From assembly GCF_020184175.1 (NCBI RefSeq), contig NC_065532.1:744001-808000 (forward strand): 64,000 nt of DNA, in the 5' to 3' direction. This document shows, piece after piece, positions 21,763-32,730 of this stretch. Both the position numbers and the translations under genes were made by a program. Positions within the stretch are counted from its first letter, which is position 1. Every line of letters starts with the position of its first letter. The notes under the pieces were generated by a model that worked only from the letters and a program-made list of their open reading frames with translations, was not told where the DNA came from and did no database searches. The stretch comes from Aphis gossypii. Taxonomy: Eukaryota > Arthropoda > Insecta > Hemiptera > Aphididae.

Positions 21763-22699
21763 ATGGTCATAAAGTGTGTTGTTTGTGACGTTCAGTTCAA
21801 AACAAAAACTGAAAAAAAATTTCATTCGTAAGCTATATTTTAGAAAATTCCCAAAAATGTAGATTTCTTCATTTTTCTTATTAATATATTTTACTATTTG
21901 CAAATATTATGCTAAATTTACTTCAGATTTCCTAAAGATGAATCGCGTAAGATCCAGTTCTAGTTCCATCCTAGGGCTAAATTTGTGTTTACCTTCATAC
22001 AGGGTATTCTCTGATCATTTTTGGCCAGAAGATTACGAGTTAAGTGGGCTTCTAAAGAAAGATGCTGTTCCCAGGTAATACCTACTTTATAATAATATTT
22101 TGATTTGAAAGTAATAATGTAATGTGAGTTTACTTTATTGCTTTTAGTAAATAAAATAGATTGAATGAGGGCGATACAATAATAATGACAATAGATCAGC
22201 CTCCTGTGTCAGATATCTGTGTCACTCCTAGGTAAAATTTAACATTATTTTAACATTGCATTATTTTATTATATATTTAACATATTATATTATGTCATTA
22301 GGTATATGTAATAATAATATTATAGGTATAACCTATATTATATTGTGTCTATAATAAAAAATTATAAGTTATTTTAATTTCAGAAAGCATAATTTGGATG
22401 ATGTAGATCATTGTTCACCATCTCAATTATCACCAAGTGTAAAGAGGTGTAAACGTTTAAATCCAGACACTATAGGAATATTATCTCCTACTCATTTTAG
22501 TACTCCAAAACGTACTAAACGGAATATACAAATGGTGAAAGATAAATACAAACAAAAACAAATTCAAAACCACAACTTTAAAAAGAAAGTACAAAGACTT
22601 AATGCAAAACTCAAGACATATGGTGAATTAATTGAAAAATTATAACATAAAAACTTACTGTCTGAAAATGGTTCTTATCATCTTCAAGTATTGTTATAG
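21763..22699 (+). pseudogene. THAP zinc-finger protein remnant, spliced
   Basis: Exon 1 (21763-21827) begins at ATG and holds the first two zinc ligands (KCVVCDVQF). A GTAAGC donor follows. Exon 2 (21927-22074) continues in phase with FPKDESRK and later SDHFWPEDYELSGLLKKDAV, the end of a C2CH THAP domain, with a GTAATA donor. The third ligand Cys is Phe here, an in-frame TAG lies after RKIQF, and a frame change follows. An exon from about 22384 adds a basic coiled coil (KKKVQRLNAKLKTYGELIEKL region), a TAA stop, then open frame to 22699. THAP domains bind DNA in P-element transposases and host factors. No catalytic region follows, so this is a truncated copy. Confidence 0.65.
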
Positions 22700-22724
22700 A
22701 TTATTATTTAATACCAGTTTTAAA

Positions 22725-23153
22725 CAGTGTTGAATTCAGACATTTTTTCCAGGGGGGAGCACTATGAGACGTGGAATTAATATAATACAAATTAACAAAC
22801 TTTACTTTATTTATCTAATTGATATAATTGAACTTTAACTTATAAAAACAATTAAAATTATTTAATATTTAAAAAATGTATAGTTAATATTATCATAAAA
22901 ATTGTCATAATAATCTTTGTCAAATTTCAACGATAAAGGCATTTTATAGTGACTGACTGATATCAGTCATGTCAATTAGAATTTCCAATTATATTCTTTT
23001 AAAGGGGCCGTGTTATATGTACCTAGACCATTCAAATTAGTTCATTAATAAATAAATTATTTATTTACAGTCATTTAACCGGGGGACAAACAAAACTTCA
23101 GGGGAAGCAGTTGCTCTCCCTGATGTATACCTGGATGGCTGGATTCAACACTA
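22725..23153. mobile_element. small inverted-repeat element (MITE), probably hAT type
   Basis: The left end is CAGTGTTGAATTCAG and the right end reads, on the other strand, TAGTGTTGAATCCAG. The flanking octamers gttttaaa and gtcttgag agree at only five of eight positions, so the target duplication is weak. The interior is AT-rich without coding. Next to both ends is a run of Gs (ccagggggga and ccgggggac). Confidence 0.5.
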
Positions 23154-23157
23154 GTCT

Positions 23158-23325
23158 TGAGTAAAATACTTTTTAAAAGTATTCAGAATAAATTCTTAAA
23201 TACTCTTGAAAAATAGTATTCCGAATATGTATTTGAATATATCATACAAATAGTATTCTGAATAAAGTATTTAGAATACTATAAAACTATTCCAAATACT
23301 TTTAAAATATTTTTAGTTTTAGATA
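23158..23325. repeat. AGTATTC-rich inverted repeat block
   Basis: Variants of AGTATTCNGAATA occur repeatedly, and the block begins AAAATACTTTTTAAAAGTATTC and ends in its rough inverse (AATACTTTTAAAATATTTT). It looks like a palindromic non-autonomous element. Confidence 0.45.
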
Positions 23326-24408
23326 TTATAAAATAATAATAGCAGAGCGACACCCACTTGTCCACCTTTTTGTATATTATTATATAATTTTATCATTATT
23401 ATATTATATCATGTTTAAATTTATTGTTTGTAAATTAAAATTATAATATACTTCACTATAACAATTTTTGATTTATGTTCTTAAATAGTTAATATATTTA
23501 AGTTTCACAAAAAAAATTGTGTGTGGTTGTAAAGTTCATTTTTTTAAAATATTGTATAAATAAAACATTTTTAATTTTCAATAATGGTTAATATTTGATT
23601 TAAAACAGTCCTTTGGTTCTGATACACTGAGTTCCATAGTTGAGCTTAAAATATTGGGACAGAAAATACCTTTTACATCAGAAATAAGAAAATTACCATA
23701 ACACTTCAATTTTATTCCAGTAAAACTTTTGAATGTTAGAAAAAGTTTTAAAAATGTACTTCCTCACCAAAAGACGATAAGTAAATGGTATAAAGCAGCG
23801 TTTCTTAAACTGTGTTCCGCGGAACCCCGGGGTTCCGCGGAGATCACTTCAGGGTTCCGCGAAGCTTAAGTAATTTTTTTCAAAATTTTCAAGAAAATTA
23901 CTTAAAAATGTCTAACTAAAGAATGTTTGTATATTAAATAATAATGTATAATATGTCATATGGAATAGTCTATCTCTATACTCTAACAGTCTAACCTCTA
24001 TACTTCTATAATATATAGTGTTCTTATACTGCTTATACAGTTATACAGTTTTTATACAAAAATAATATTTGAACGTCGTTGATAAAAATACTAATTGGTT
24101 ATGACCGTCCGCGATAGCGTGAACTTAAGAGAAACGACCGTCGATAACGATAAGCATAAGAGTAACATAGGTACTAGTACTATTCATAAATAATATTGTG
24201 TGTCGTTAATAAAAATACTGATTGGTCACAGCCGTCCGCGATAGCTTGAATTTCTGAAAAACAGATAAACGAATAAAATAACGTTTCAACGTTTCAATAC
24301 AACGCGACAGTCTACCGCGTGTCTTGTGACCTGTGCGTTATATTCGAGTGCGTTGTGTTATAATTTTATTGTTTGTCTCAAAGATGGTTTTGTTATTTTA
24401 TTTGCAAT

Positions 24409-24765
24409 ATGGAGAGATGGCTTAAAAAAGGAACTCTAAAACGTTCCTCTCAAGAACCTGAATATTTTGCGGTGAACTCAAGTCATATTGATAACCATAG
24501 TAATAATGAGAATGATACAAATGAAATCACCCCAAAATATTTTAAAAAATGTAGAAAGTATGATGAAAGTTACATATCATTAGGATTTATGAATAATAAT
24601 GATAATCCTCAGTGCGTTATTTGCAGCAAAGTTCTCCCAAATAGCTCTATGGCTCCAGCTAAAATGCGTCGTCATTTAGAATCTGTTCACGGTGAACTTA
24701 AAGAAAAAAATGTAGAATTCTTTATTCGAAAGCGTGACGAACTATTAAAATCAATAACTGTATGA
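24409..24765 (+). CDS. hAT transposase N-terminal part with BED zinc finger
   Basis: I chose ATG 24409 because the product then begins MERWLKKG, like related ZBED5/SCAND3-type hAT proteins that begin M-x-[RK]-x-L-K-K. The BED finger shows CVIC (residues 69-72) and RRHLESVH (His 89 and 94). It ends at TGA 24763-24765, where the second frame begins, the two overlapping by ATGA. In the family these two parts form one protein, so a 1-nt shift near 24760 is likely; a coupled second start is an alternative I consider less probable. The finger would bind the element's ends. Confidence 0.75.
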   Translation: MERWLKKGTLKRSSQEPEYFAVNSSHIDNHSNNENDTNEITPKYFKKCRKYDESYISLGFMNNNDNPQCVICSKVLPNSSMAPAKMRRHLESVHGELKEKNVEFFIRKRDELLKSITV

Positions 24766-26303
24766 TTCAAACCACAAAAACTGTGAATGAAAAAGCAACC
24801 GAAGCTTCTTATTTAGTTAGCTATCAGATAGCTCAACGCGGTGAAGCTTACACAATTGCCGAAAGTCTAATAAAACCTTGTGCTATGGAGATGGTAAAAT
24901 GTATGTTAGATGAAAAATCTGCAAAAGAAATATCTAAAATCCCAATATTGATAGATAATCGTATTAATGATTTAGCAGCCGATATACAGAATGAACTTGT
25001 TTTTCGTCTCAAATCGTGCAAATTTGCATTACAAATGGATGAGTCTACCGATGTAGCTGGGCTTACAATATTAATTGTCATCGTTAGGTATCAACACGAA
25101 AGCACATTATTGGAAGATCTTCTTTTATGCAAATCTCTACCAACACGTACTACTGGAGCTGAAATATTTGATCTTCTAAATTCATTTCTTGAAGGAAATG
25201 AAATACCATGGGAAAACTGCGTTGATATCTGTACCGATGGAGCAAAGGCTATGAGTGGTATAATTAATGGAGCTGTACAGCGTATTAAAAATATTGCAAA
25301 AAACTGTTCTAGTAGCCACTGTATGATACATAGACAGGCACTCGCTGCAAAAAAGTTATCTGTTAGTTTTAAGAAAGCTCTTGATGAAGTCGTAAAAATC
25401 ATAAACTTCATAAAATCTCGGCCTCTTCAAAATCGTTTATTCAAAATCCTATGTGAGGACATGGGAAGTGTACATACTTCTCTTCTCTTACATACCGAGG
25501 TCAGGTGGTTATTTCGAGGAAAGATACTAACTCGTATTTTTGAATTAAGGGACGAGGTACGTGCTTTTTTTTTGGAACACAATTTCGAATTAAAAGATCG
25601 ATTTCTTGATCAAATGTGGCTACTTAAAGTCGCCTATTTAAGTGATATTTTTACAAAAATCAATGAGCTTAATTTCACACTTCAAGGCAGACACGTAAAT
25701 GTTTTTACTGCACACGAAAAAATTCATGCTTTTAAGAAAAAGTTAGATTTTTGGAAAATTTGTATGAGCTCCAACAAGTTTGATTGCTTTCCTACAATTA
25801 AATGCTTTTCGAAAGAGGAAGAGGTCAAAATTAATGAAGTTTTCATTGAGGAAATTATTCAGCACCTCACTGGATTGAGTGAAGGATTCAACCAGTATTT
25901 TCCAAATGACCAACAGGTGAAATATAAAAATGAACTGTGGATTAAAAATCCATTTATTGTCAATACACGACCTCCAGCCATGTCAGCAAAAGAATATGAA
26001 ACCTTTATTGAATTTACATCTGATTCGTCGCTGCAAGAAAAATTTAAATCAATGCCATTAGCAGAATTTTGGTGCAATTCAAAAGATGAATATCCTCAAT
26101 TGTCACAAAAGGCCGTGTTGGCACTTTTACCATTTGCAACCACGTATATGTGTGAAACGGGGTTCTCTACCTATGTATCGACAAAAACAAAATACCGCAA
26201 CAGACTTGATGCCGAACCTAATATGTTATTACAACTTTCGTCAATAAAGCCCAATATTAAGAATATTTGTAATAATAAAAAGCAATTTCACGCATCTCAT
26301 TAA
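24762..26303 (+). CDS. hAT transposase catalytic and dimerisation part
   Basis: 513 residues. The first catalytic Asp lies in FALQMDESTDVAG, the second in CTDGAKAMSG, then the CxxH motif SSHCMIHRQAL; the C-terminal region has MPLAEFWCN and LLPFATTYMCETGFS with TKYRNRL, which is the hAT dimerisation domain. This order and length match the ZBED5/SCAND3/FAM200-like branch. It has no stop within 1.5 kb, so decay is slight. The N-terminal BED finger is in the preceding frame. Confidence 0.85.
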   Translation: MIQTTKTVNEKATEASYLVSYQIAQRGEAYTIAESLIKPCAMEMVKCMLDEKSAKEISKIPILIDNRINDLAADIQNELVFRLKSCKFALQMDESTDVAGLTILIVIVRYQHESTLLEDLLLCKSLPTRTTGAEIFDLLNSFLEGNEIPWENCVDICTDGAKAMSGIINGAVQRIKNIAKNCSSSHCMIHRQALAAKKLSVSFKKALDEVVKIINFIKSRPLQNRLFKILCEDMGSVHTSLLLHTEVRWLFRGKILTRIFELRDEVRAFFLEHNFELKDRFLDQMWLLKVAYLSDIFTKINELNFTLQGRHVNVFTAHEKIHAFKKKLDFWKICMSSNKFDCFPTIKCFSKEEEVKINEVFIEEIIQHLTGLSEGFNQYFPNDQQVKYKNELWIKNPFIVNTRPPAMSAKEYETFIEFTSDSSLQEKFKSMPLAEFWCNSKDEYPQLSQKAVLALLPFATTYMCETGFSTYVSTKTKYRNRLDAEPNMLLQLSSIKPNIKNICNNKKQFHASH

Positions 26304-26537
26304 GTAATTATTGTCAAAGTAAAATTATATACAATTTTTATTATTTTTATTATTTTTTTTTTAACATATATTTTAATTAAGTACCTTTAACACAATATAA
26401 GTATATGCAATAATTATATTTTTTTTTTGCAAATAATCCTAACAAAAAGCTTAAAAGCTAGAAAACAAAGTAGGGCTTCCACGATAAAAGTGCACGTCAA
26501 AAAGTGTTCCACGGATAAAAAAGTTTAAGAAACGCTG

Positions 26538-26943
26538 GTCTATGATAATAATTAAAACTTATAAGCATAATATTATACTTTAATAATGTTAATAAACTAA
26601 TAAATATCTTACGTTATTTTCGGCAGTCGGATAATCAAAGATAAGGTATCCAAAAGAGCCCGGCATGTTATTGACTATTGATTTTTGTAATAAAATTGTT
26701 TTCACTTAAATTAATGTCTTAAAATAGACATGGAAAATACCGATGTCTCGGTCGGTACGCACTACACAACATTCCGCTGCCCGCACTTTGCAGTCTGTTG
26801 TTTATCAGTTCACAATATTGTTTTCCAATATCCCCTATAATTTTATATTACATGCATTACATATTATTATTACTTTTTCGATTTCTACACAACGACACGA
26901 TTTATGATTAATATTTCATTTTTATTTTATTTATTCTAGATAC
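26538..26943. other. non-coding stretch
   Basis: I see nothing recognisable. Confidence 0.4.
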
Positions 26944-27508
26944 GTTACACTGGCACCCCAAAGTTAGAATTTTCCACAAAAAATGTCATCATTAGTTAGT
27001 AACCAATTCGTAACCATTCGTAACCACAAATTCGGAATTCGTAACTTCATTTTCACACGGGAAAATTTGTTTTTTCTTCGGGGGTGCATCGCGTTTCACT
27101 AGTTGTTCTACCCGGTTTCAAAAAATTTTACTTTTTGATTTTAAAATTGGGCTAGGGTATTAAACCGTTTAATGACCGTTTCGTAAGCATCACCTTCCAA
27201 TATTTGTATATTTACTCTAATGGACATTAATTTTATAATTTAAATACTTTGTCTTATTTTAGATGTATCATGTGTAGATCATAATATTGTATTCTATATC
27301 ATAGAATTTTAAATTAAATATCCTAATCATTTTTCAGAACTGAAAATCTATTTTACCAATGACTAATTTTCTCAAATGTTTTTTAAGCATAGGGTAAAGC
27401 TTTAATTTTCAAACCGAAAATCATAATATTATCTCAAAGTATATTATTAAGTATATGGATTTTCTCTCCAGAATTTTATGCAAATAGTTAATGGGGTGCC
27501 AGTGCAAC
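26944..27508. mobile_element. 565-bp inverted-repeat element of unknown type
   Basis: The left end GTTACACTGGCACCCC pairs with the right end, which reads GTTGCACTGGCACCCC on the other strand. I see no target duplication and no coding inside. About 100 bp just inside the left end (26972-27075) recur, at roughly 75 percent identity by eye, just outside the right end (27513-27600), including ACACGGGAAAATT. Confidence 0.45.
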
Positions 27509-27512
27509 ATTT

Positions 27513-27954
27513 AGCAACTAATTTGTAACCATAAATTTTGGAATTAGTAACTTTATTTTCTACACGGGAAAATTCGATTTGGGGGAGCTACAGTAAGGTT
27601 ACACTATATTTGTAACAGTACATAATGTGACTAGAAATAATATATTCTCTTTGTTAATTATATTAATCTATGGTTTTCCAAAAGCTTATTTTAATTTTAT
27701 ATTCATTCTTACTAAATTTGCAATGACATAATGGTATGATATATTACATTTATTATAATTTAAAAACACATGAATAATTTATTAAAATGAATAGGCTTTT
27801 ATTCAGCTACATGATAAAAAAATGTGTGTTCCTTATCTACTTAAAGTATTGAAAATAATAATAATAATAAAGTAATAATATAACATAATAATGTTATATA
27901 TATTTTTATATATATCTATATAATAGTATAATACGATTAAAAGTTTATTAAATG
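27513..27954. other. non-coding stretch
   Basis: Apart from the copy of the 100-bp repeat at 27513-27600 I see only simple AT repeats. Confidence 0.4.
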
Positions 27955-29478
27955 GTAAAAATGATCATTTCGGCGTCAACAATTTTAGATGAATGAATGT
28001 TTTGTATCTTTAATTTTGTGTCATCGTATAGTTCCCAATTATCATTTGTTCTTAAAAGAGCAAGCTGTATAGTGTCCAGTTGTACACCGAAGTCCTCTTC
28101 TTTCACTTCCGTGGAAGTTAATTATACCTCTCAGCTTGTACAAATTACCTTTGATTATTAAATTGTTGTTTATGTCTTGAATTTACATTTGTTCGGTTTT
28201 GCAAAATTCTGTTTAATAAGGTTCAATGGTACGTTGTCTATGTCCGTTGTACTGGTTGAATTGTTTAAATCTGAAAATAATAATTTATAATAAATCAAAA
28301 GTATTCTTTGTTTTTAAAAAAAATGTATATTATTACCTAACGGAATTGAGTTCAGCTCTACTAATATATGAGTTGTTGTTTTAACCACTGATTTTCTTTC
28401 ATCTCCACAGTAAACACATAATTCCTTTTTATCTTTAACATATTCTTCCAGCTCATTTTGAATACTAAATTATTCATTAAAGATGTTAAGGGATAGTTTA
28501 GAAGATGTGTGTTAAAAATGTGGAAGTGGGCATAAATTATTTTGACAATTACTTGACCTTATGAACGAAGGCATTTCTTTTAAGAGTTTATCCACCATGG
28601 ATGCCACTGTGTCGGTTATGTCAATTGTTATTAACCCACCAATTAAAGTTTTTTTGTTATCATTAAAAAATTGTAATAATAACATTAATCGTGTGAGGTA
28701 AAGTTTCTTGACATTTTTTTGGGAAATCATTTGCATAGCAAGAGAAGCGGTCAAATTTGGTATCATTTTTTCCAAATAATTCCTAAAAATTATGCTATCA
28801 GCGGCTGCAGTTGCTAATATGGACATTATAGAATCTACTGTGCATGTATTATTCAAAACTATTTTTCCTATACCAGATACTGAAATCGGTTTATTTAACA
28901 AACTGTTACCAATTTTTAACAAATATATTAATGTTGAAGACCTTTTTCTATTTAAATCTAAGAAGTCAAAACCCGGTTGTGGGACAATATAAGACCGAGC
29001 CGAACGTGTTCTCTTTAATAACGAGTTTTGATTGTTTCCTTTTCTATTCCATTTTTCGAATGCTTTGTTTTCAGCTAGTTCTGATGTTATCTTATCACAA
29101 TTTAAGCATAGTCTTCCTTGTCCACAACCCTCTTCTGTACCAGACACCGAAACAGAACATCCAAACAAATGAATAGATTTTTTGCATCTTCCACACTTAT
29201 GTAATCCGGTAGGTAGATCACCATTCTCACAAGGAAGGCATGTTGTTAATTGCATAGTTTTTGGTTTCATAGAATCTGTTGTTGTTGTAAGTTGTACTAT
29301 TGTATGTAATTGATTAGTGTTGATTTTTTCGGTTTTTTTAACTGATTTAACTACCAATTCATTTTCATTAATTTTTAAATAATCTAATTCGCTGTTTTCT
29401 TCTTCGATCGTAAACTTATTTTCAGTATCACTGTATGCGCCCAACACAATGGGCCGAAGGACCACTCGGTACTGACCG
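27955..29478 (-). pseudogene. spliced zinc-containing protein with a ubiquitin-specific-protease-like fold
   Basis: The minus-strand main exon (about 29478-28512, after a CATACAG acceptor) has a Cys-rich module (LPTGLHKCGRCKKSIHLFGC, then CGQGRLCLNC) and a Cys-box-like NTCTVDSIMSILATAAADS, similar to the USP box where Cys follows Gly-Asn-Thr. It ends in NLCPLPHF. Downstream coding resumes (KKELCVYCGDERKS), is spliced at a GTAATA donor (about 28336) to an ATTTTCAG acceptor (about 28272), and finishes with LRCTTGHYTACSF and WELYDDTKL, which resemble the USP His box. Stops and frame changes at about 28512, 28190 and 28080 mark a pseudogene. USP proteins remove ubiquitin; activity here is unproven. 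I recall similar multi-copy uncharacterised genes in aphids. Confidence 0.55.
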
Positions 29479-29756
29479 AGAACAATGTAGGCCAAAAATC
29501 GGCCAACTCTGGTTCGAAACGCCGATTAAGTGGTGGGTAGGCAACCGAATATACTCGCGCCTTATGTATTGAGAGTAGGCAATATATGTGCGCTCGTCGA
29601 CAACAAGGCGGAACGGGAGAGAAATATATATATGTGAGGAACAAGTGAAGTAGGATAATACAAGTTATTTATTCAGGGCTGAGGGGCCCTATGGTCGATC
29701 CGGTCTGGTGCAATGACCACAGGGGGGAACTATCAATGGGACAACTTAAAAACTAC
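29479..29756. other. GC-richer segment next to the USP-like gene
   Basis: It may be the 5' non-coding part of that gene or a fragment of a repeat. I see no protein motif and no matched ends. Confidence 0.3.
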
Positions 29757-30918
29757 CATAGGCGTGCGTAGACTTCGGTTTCAGGGGCAGCAAGAGATTA
29801 ATTCGGCCCATTCTTCAAATTCACCATTAAACCCAGCCCATAGTTTTACTATTTTTGCTATTGGGTATCAAAATTAAAGTTGTATTGATTATTTGTTTAT
29901 TTGGATAAACAGTTGTACAGTAAGGTACTAAGCCACTTAAGGTGTACTTTTCCACAAGCCTATAGTTAATAATATTATTTATAATATGATAAAATAAAAA
30001 AAACATTAATAATAATATAAAGTATATATTTTAAAAATAATAATTAAAGTAATAACAATTGGTTGTAAATAAAACAATAAAACCTCTTATAAACATTCAT
30101 ACACTTTTTTCACAAACTTATAATACTAATCTACGCTCTACAGGTAATAAATTTTTAAATTCATCAATTACACTCTCAATATTTACAGAAGAAGTTAATT
30201 CTTGTTCGACAAATAGAAACAATAATGCATTTAGTCTATCTTGTGTCATGGTAGATCTAAGTTTGCTTTTAACGATTGTAAGTTTAGAAAAACTCCTCTC
30301 ACAACCACAACTCGTGACAGGGATAATAACAAACATTTTTAAACATAGAAAAAAATTATTAAAAATATTTGATCGATCACATTTGTTTAACCAGTCAAGC
30401 CACTTATAAACAGAACCAGAACAAGTACCTTTAGGAGTATCTTCTAATTGTTTCAAAAGGGTTATCTCAGAAATTAATGATTCTTTAGAAATATGGAAAT
30501 ATTTATTTAATGCAACTCCAATAGTCCAATTACGTAATAGCTAATCGCTATTTAATATCGTCTATCATTAATGTTGTGGCGGGCCAGCATCGTCATGGCA
30601 TACGCATATTAGTGTACGATATTACGATAACGTTAAAAACCCAGTTTATTTTTAGATTTGTTGACCATAAATGATAGTAATATTTTCGATTAAAAACCAT
30701 GGCTATTTATTTTAATAGTAGACACGAGACAGTTTTATACTGATAAATTCTATAATCATAAAATATTCATATCTATAATTGACCAAAAAAAAAAAAAATC
30801 ATTTGTGGAAATATAATTTTACCGAGGCCCATTATTTAATATTATCCGCCCCGGTAGCCCCAAATAAAGTCCAGGGGCAGCATATGCTGCCTCTGCTGCC
30901 CCCGTGCGCACGCCTATG
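29757..30918 (-). mobile_element. internally deleted hAT element (1162 bp) with intact ends
   Basis: The ends are inverted repeats CATAGGCGTGCG, each followed inward by GGGGCAGCA-like sequence. The flanks are a perfect 8-bp duplication aaaactac (29749-29756 and 30919-30926), the hAT hallmark. Inside, only the C-terminal part of a transposase remains, so the copy is non-autonomous. Confidence 0.9.
30118..30456 (-). pseudogene. hAT transposase C-terminal dimerisation domain
   Basis: About 112 residues including FVIIPVTSCGCERSFSKL, SKLRSTMTQDRLNALL and FKNLLPVERRLVL, the usual hAT C-terminal motif order in ZMYM/TTF-type hAT proteins. The zinc finger and the catalytic core are absent, so this is a deletion remnant within the element at 29757-30918. 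Confidence 0.75.
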
Positions 30919-30926
30919 AAAACTAC

Positions 30927-31181
30927 TTATAATTAAGGCAGGTGTTGGCAGGCTGGGAACTGGTTGGCTGGTAACGGGTACAACTGGACGACCGGGGCGG
31001 CCTCTCACACAACCCACAGTGGGTGCTGGCGGTCTTACGCGGTGACGCTCTCGGTGGTGGTACTGCCGTGGTGGTGAAGTCGCGTCGCACAGTACTCGGA
31101 GGACGCTGGCTATGGTGAATGAATGGATGAGGTGGTGATATGGTGAAGAAACTTACGAAGTGGGTCGTGGTATGAGGGTGT
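30927..31181. other. GC-richer segment without an assigned gene
   Basis: A proline-rich open frame on the minus strand overlaps it, but it has no family motif and I do not call it. Confidence 0.3.
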
Positions 31182-31448
31182 TTATTTTGATTCTTCACTA
31201 ATAGAATCAATTTCATTGTTATGTAAACATAATATGTCATCATTTTCATTTTTAAAAATACTTTTATTCTGTCTGTATTTGGTTTCTCTATTATATTCGT
31301 TTATATCGTAATTTGAACTAGCATATCCATAATCACCATTTCGATTACCGTCACTGTTTTTGTTTTGGTCACTATATTCATCTCTATTTATTTCTTCATT
31401 TTCACTGCTATTTTTACTGCTGTCTTGTCTATTATTTTTGTCCTCCAC
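31182..31448 (-). pseudogene. Asn/Asp/Ser-rich open frame cut by a repeat
   Basis: About 88 codons on the minus strand without an ATG (the frame opens with GTG at 31448, 11 bp from the start of the repeat arm at 31459). The product is low complexity (Asn, Asp, Ser, Glu) and ends LHNNEIDSISEESK. It could be a fragment of a gene disrupted by insertion of the repeat. I do not recognise it. Confidence 0.3.
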
Positions 31449-31458
31449 ACCAGACTGA

Positions 31459-32730
31459 TTTTAGATTCTGAACGAAGTGATGAATGTATTGATTTTACAA
31501 TGATGTGTGTTTTTTTTTTTTTTTTTTTGTGTCTGTCACCACGTTTTGGAGCAGTAAAAGTGCTCCGATTTTAAAAAGTGGACCCTGCTTCGGATAGGAA
31601 AGTGAATGTACTTTGGGGGGTCAAAAGTAAAAAATTTCCTATAGTTTTCAAAAGCGCCGGGAAAAACCAAAAAAAAATGACGGAAAAACGGGAATTTTTA
31701 CGCAAAACCAGTTTTCGACCAAATCGATTTTTTTTTATGGTTGTAATTCAAAAACTAATCACTGAAAATACTTGAAATTTTCACCAAATGTTAATGTCAG
31801 TGGTATCCGTATATAGTTAAATTTTCAAAAAATTTTGACTTTTTTTGAGTTATTTATAGACCACTGAAATTTTCGATTTTTTTGAGAAATTTTTTTTAAA
31901 GTATCGATAAAAAATTTTTGGATGACCAAAAAGTTTTGAAAATTTAATACAAGGTTCCTTATGAGTTGTTTTTAATGTAGCTAAAAAAAATTAAAAATCG
32001 TTAGTCACAATTTTTTTTTATAAGCGTTTATAGTTCAAATTTTTACGAAATCTGTCGAAAACGCGAAAATTTGCAAGTAATTTTGAAGTTGAAAAATCAT
32101 AAAATTTTTTTCTTTTATAACTAAATTTTGAAAATTTGGTACAAGGTTCTCCATAAATTTTTCTTCAAATATCTGTAAAAAAACTCTACCGGATTCAGAC
32201 AAAAAATTTTTATGAGTGTTTGAAATTTAAATTTTTACAAAACCGCGCTAAATAACGGTTTAGCCTCAAACGATTTTTGATATTTGTTATAATTCAAAAA
32301 GTATAAGTCGTAGATACTTGAAAATTTTACCAGTTATTTAGATTGGCATTTTATTTACTTGATTTAATTTTCAAAATATTTTGAGTTTTTTTGAGCTATT
32401 TATAGACAACTGAAATTTTTAATTTTTCTGAAAAAATTTTTTGTAGGGTCGATAAAATTGTTTTGGCCCTATCAAAATACTTGAAAATTTTATACAAAGT
32501 TCCTCATATGTTATTCTTATAGTGATTAAAAAATTATAAGAATACATGGGCACAATTTTTTTTTATTAGCATTTGAAGTTCAAATATTGACAACAATTCG
32601 TCAAAACCATGAATATTTGCAAATTATTTTGTAGTTAAAAATTCATAAAATTTGTTGTTTATATAACTAACGATTAAAAATATAACACTAAGTTGTCCAT
32701 AAGTTTTCCTTCAAGTATCTATAGAGAAAA
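31459..32730 (+). repeat. left arm of a large inverted repeat
   Basis: It is the reverse complement of 38930-40183, with outer ends TTAGATTCTGAACGAAG (from 31461) and its complement ending at 40180. Long stretches match exactly by eye, for example around 32510-32640 against 39040-39170; the inner ends are more diverged. The arm also has an internal period of about 547 bp: GAG(T/C)TATTTATAGAC at 31847, 32393 and 32942. No coding is visible. Confidence 0.8.

Larger units (their letters stand above)
23796..26537 (+). mobile_element. hAT DNA transposon (2742 bp)
   Basis: Both ends are the perfect 16-bp inverted repeat CAGCGTTTCTTAAACT. Just inside the left end the motif GTTCCGCGGA recurs several times. 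The interior codes for a BED-finger hAT transposase in two frames. The flanking octamers gtataaag and gtctatga match at four of eight positions, so the 8-bp target duplication is not convincing. The element is nearly complete but probably inactive because of the frame break. Confidence 0.85.
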
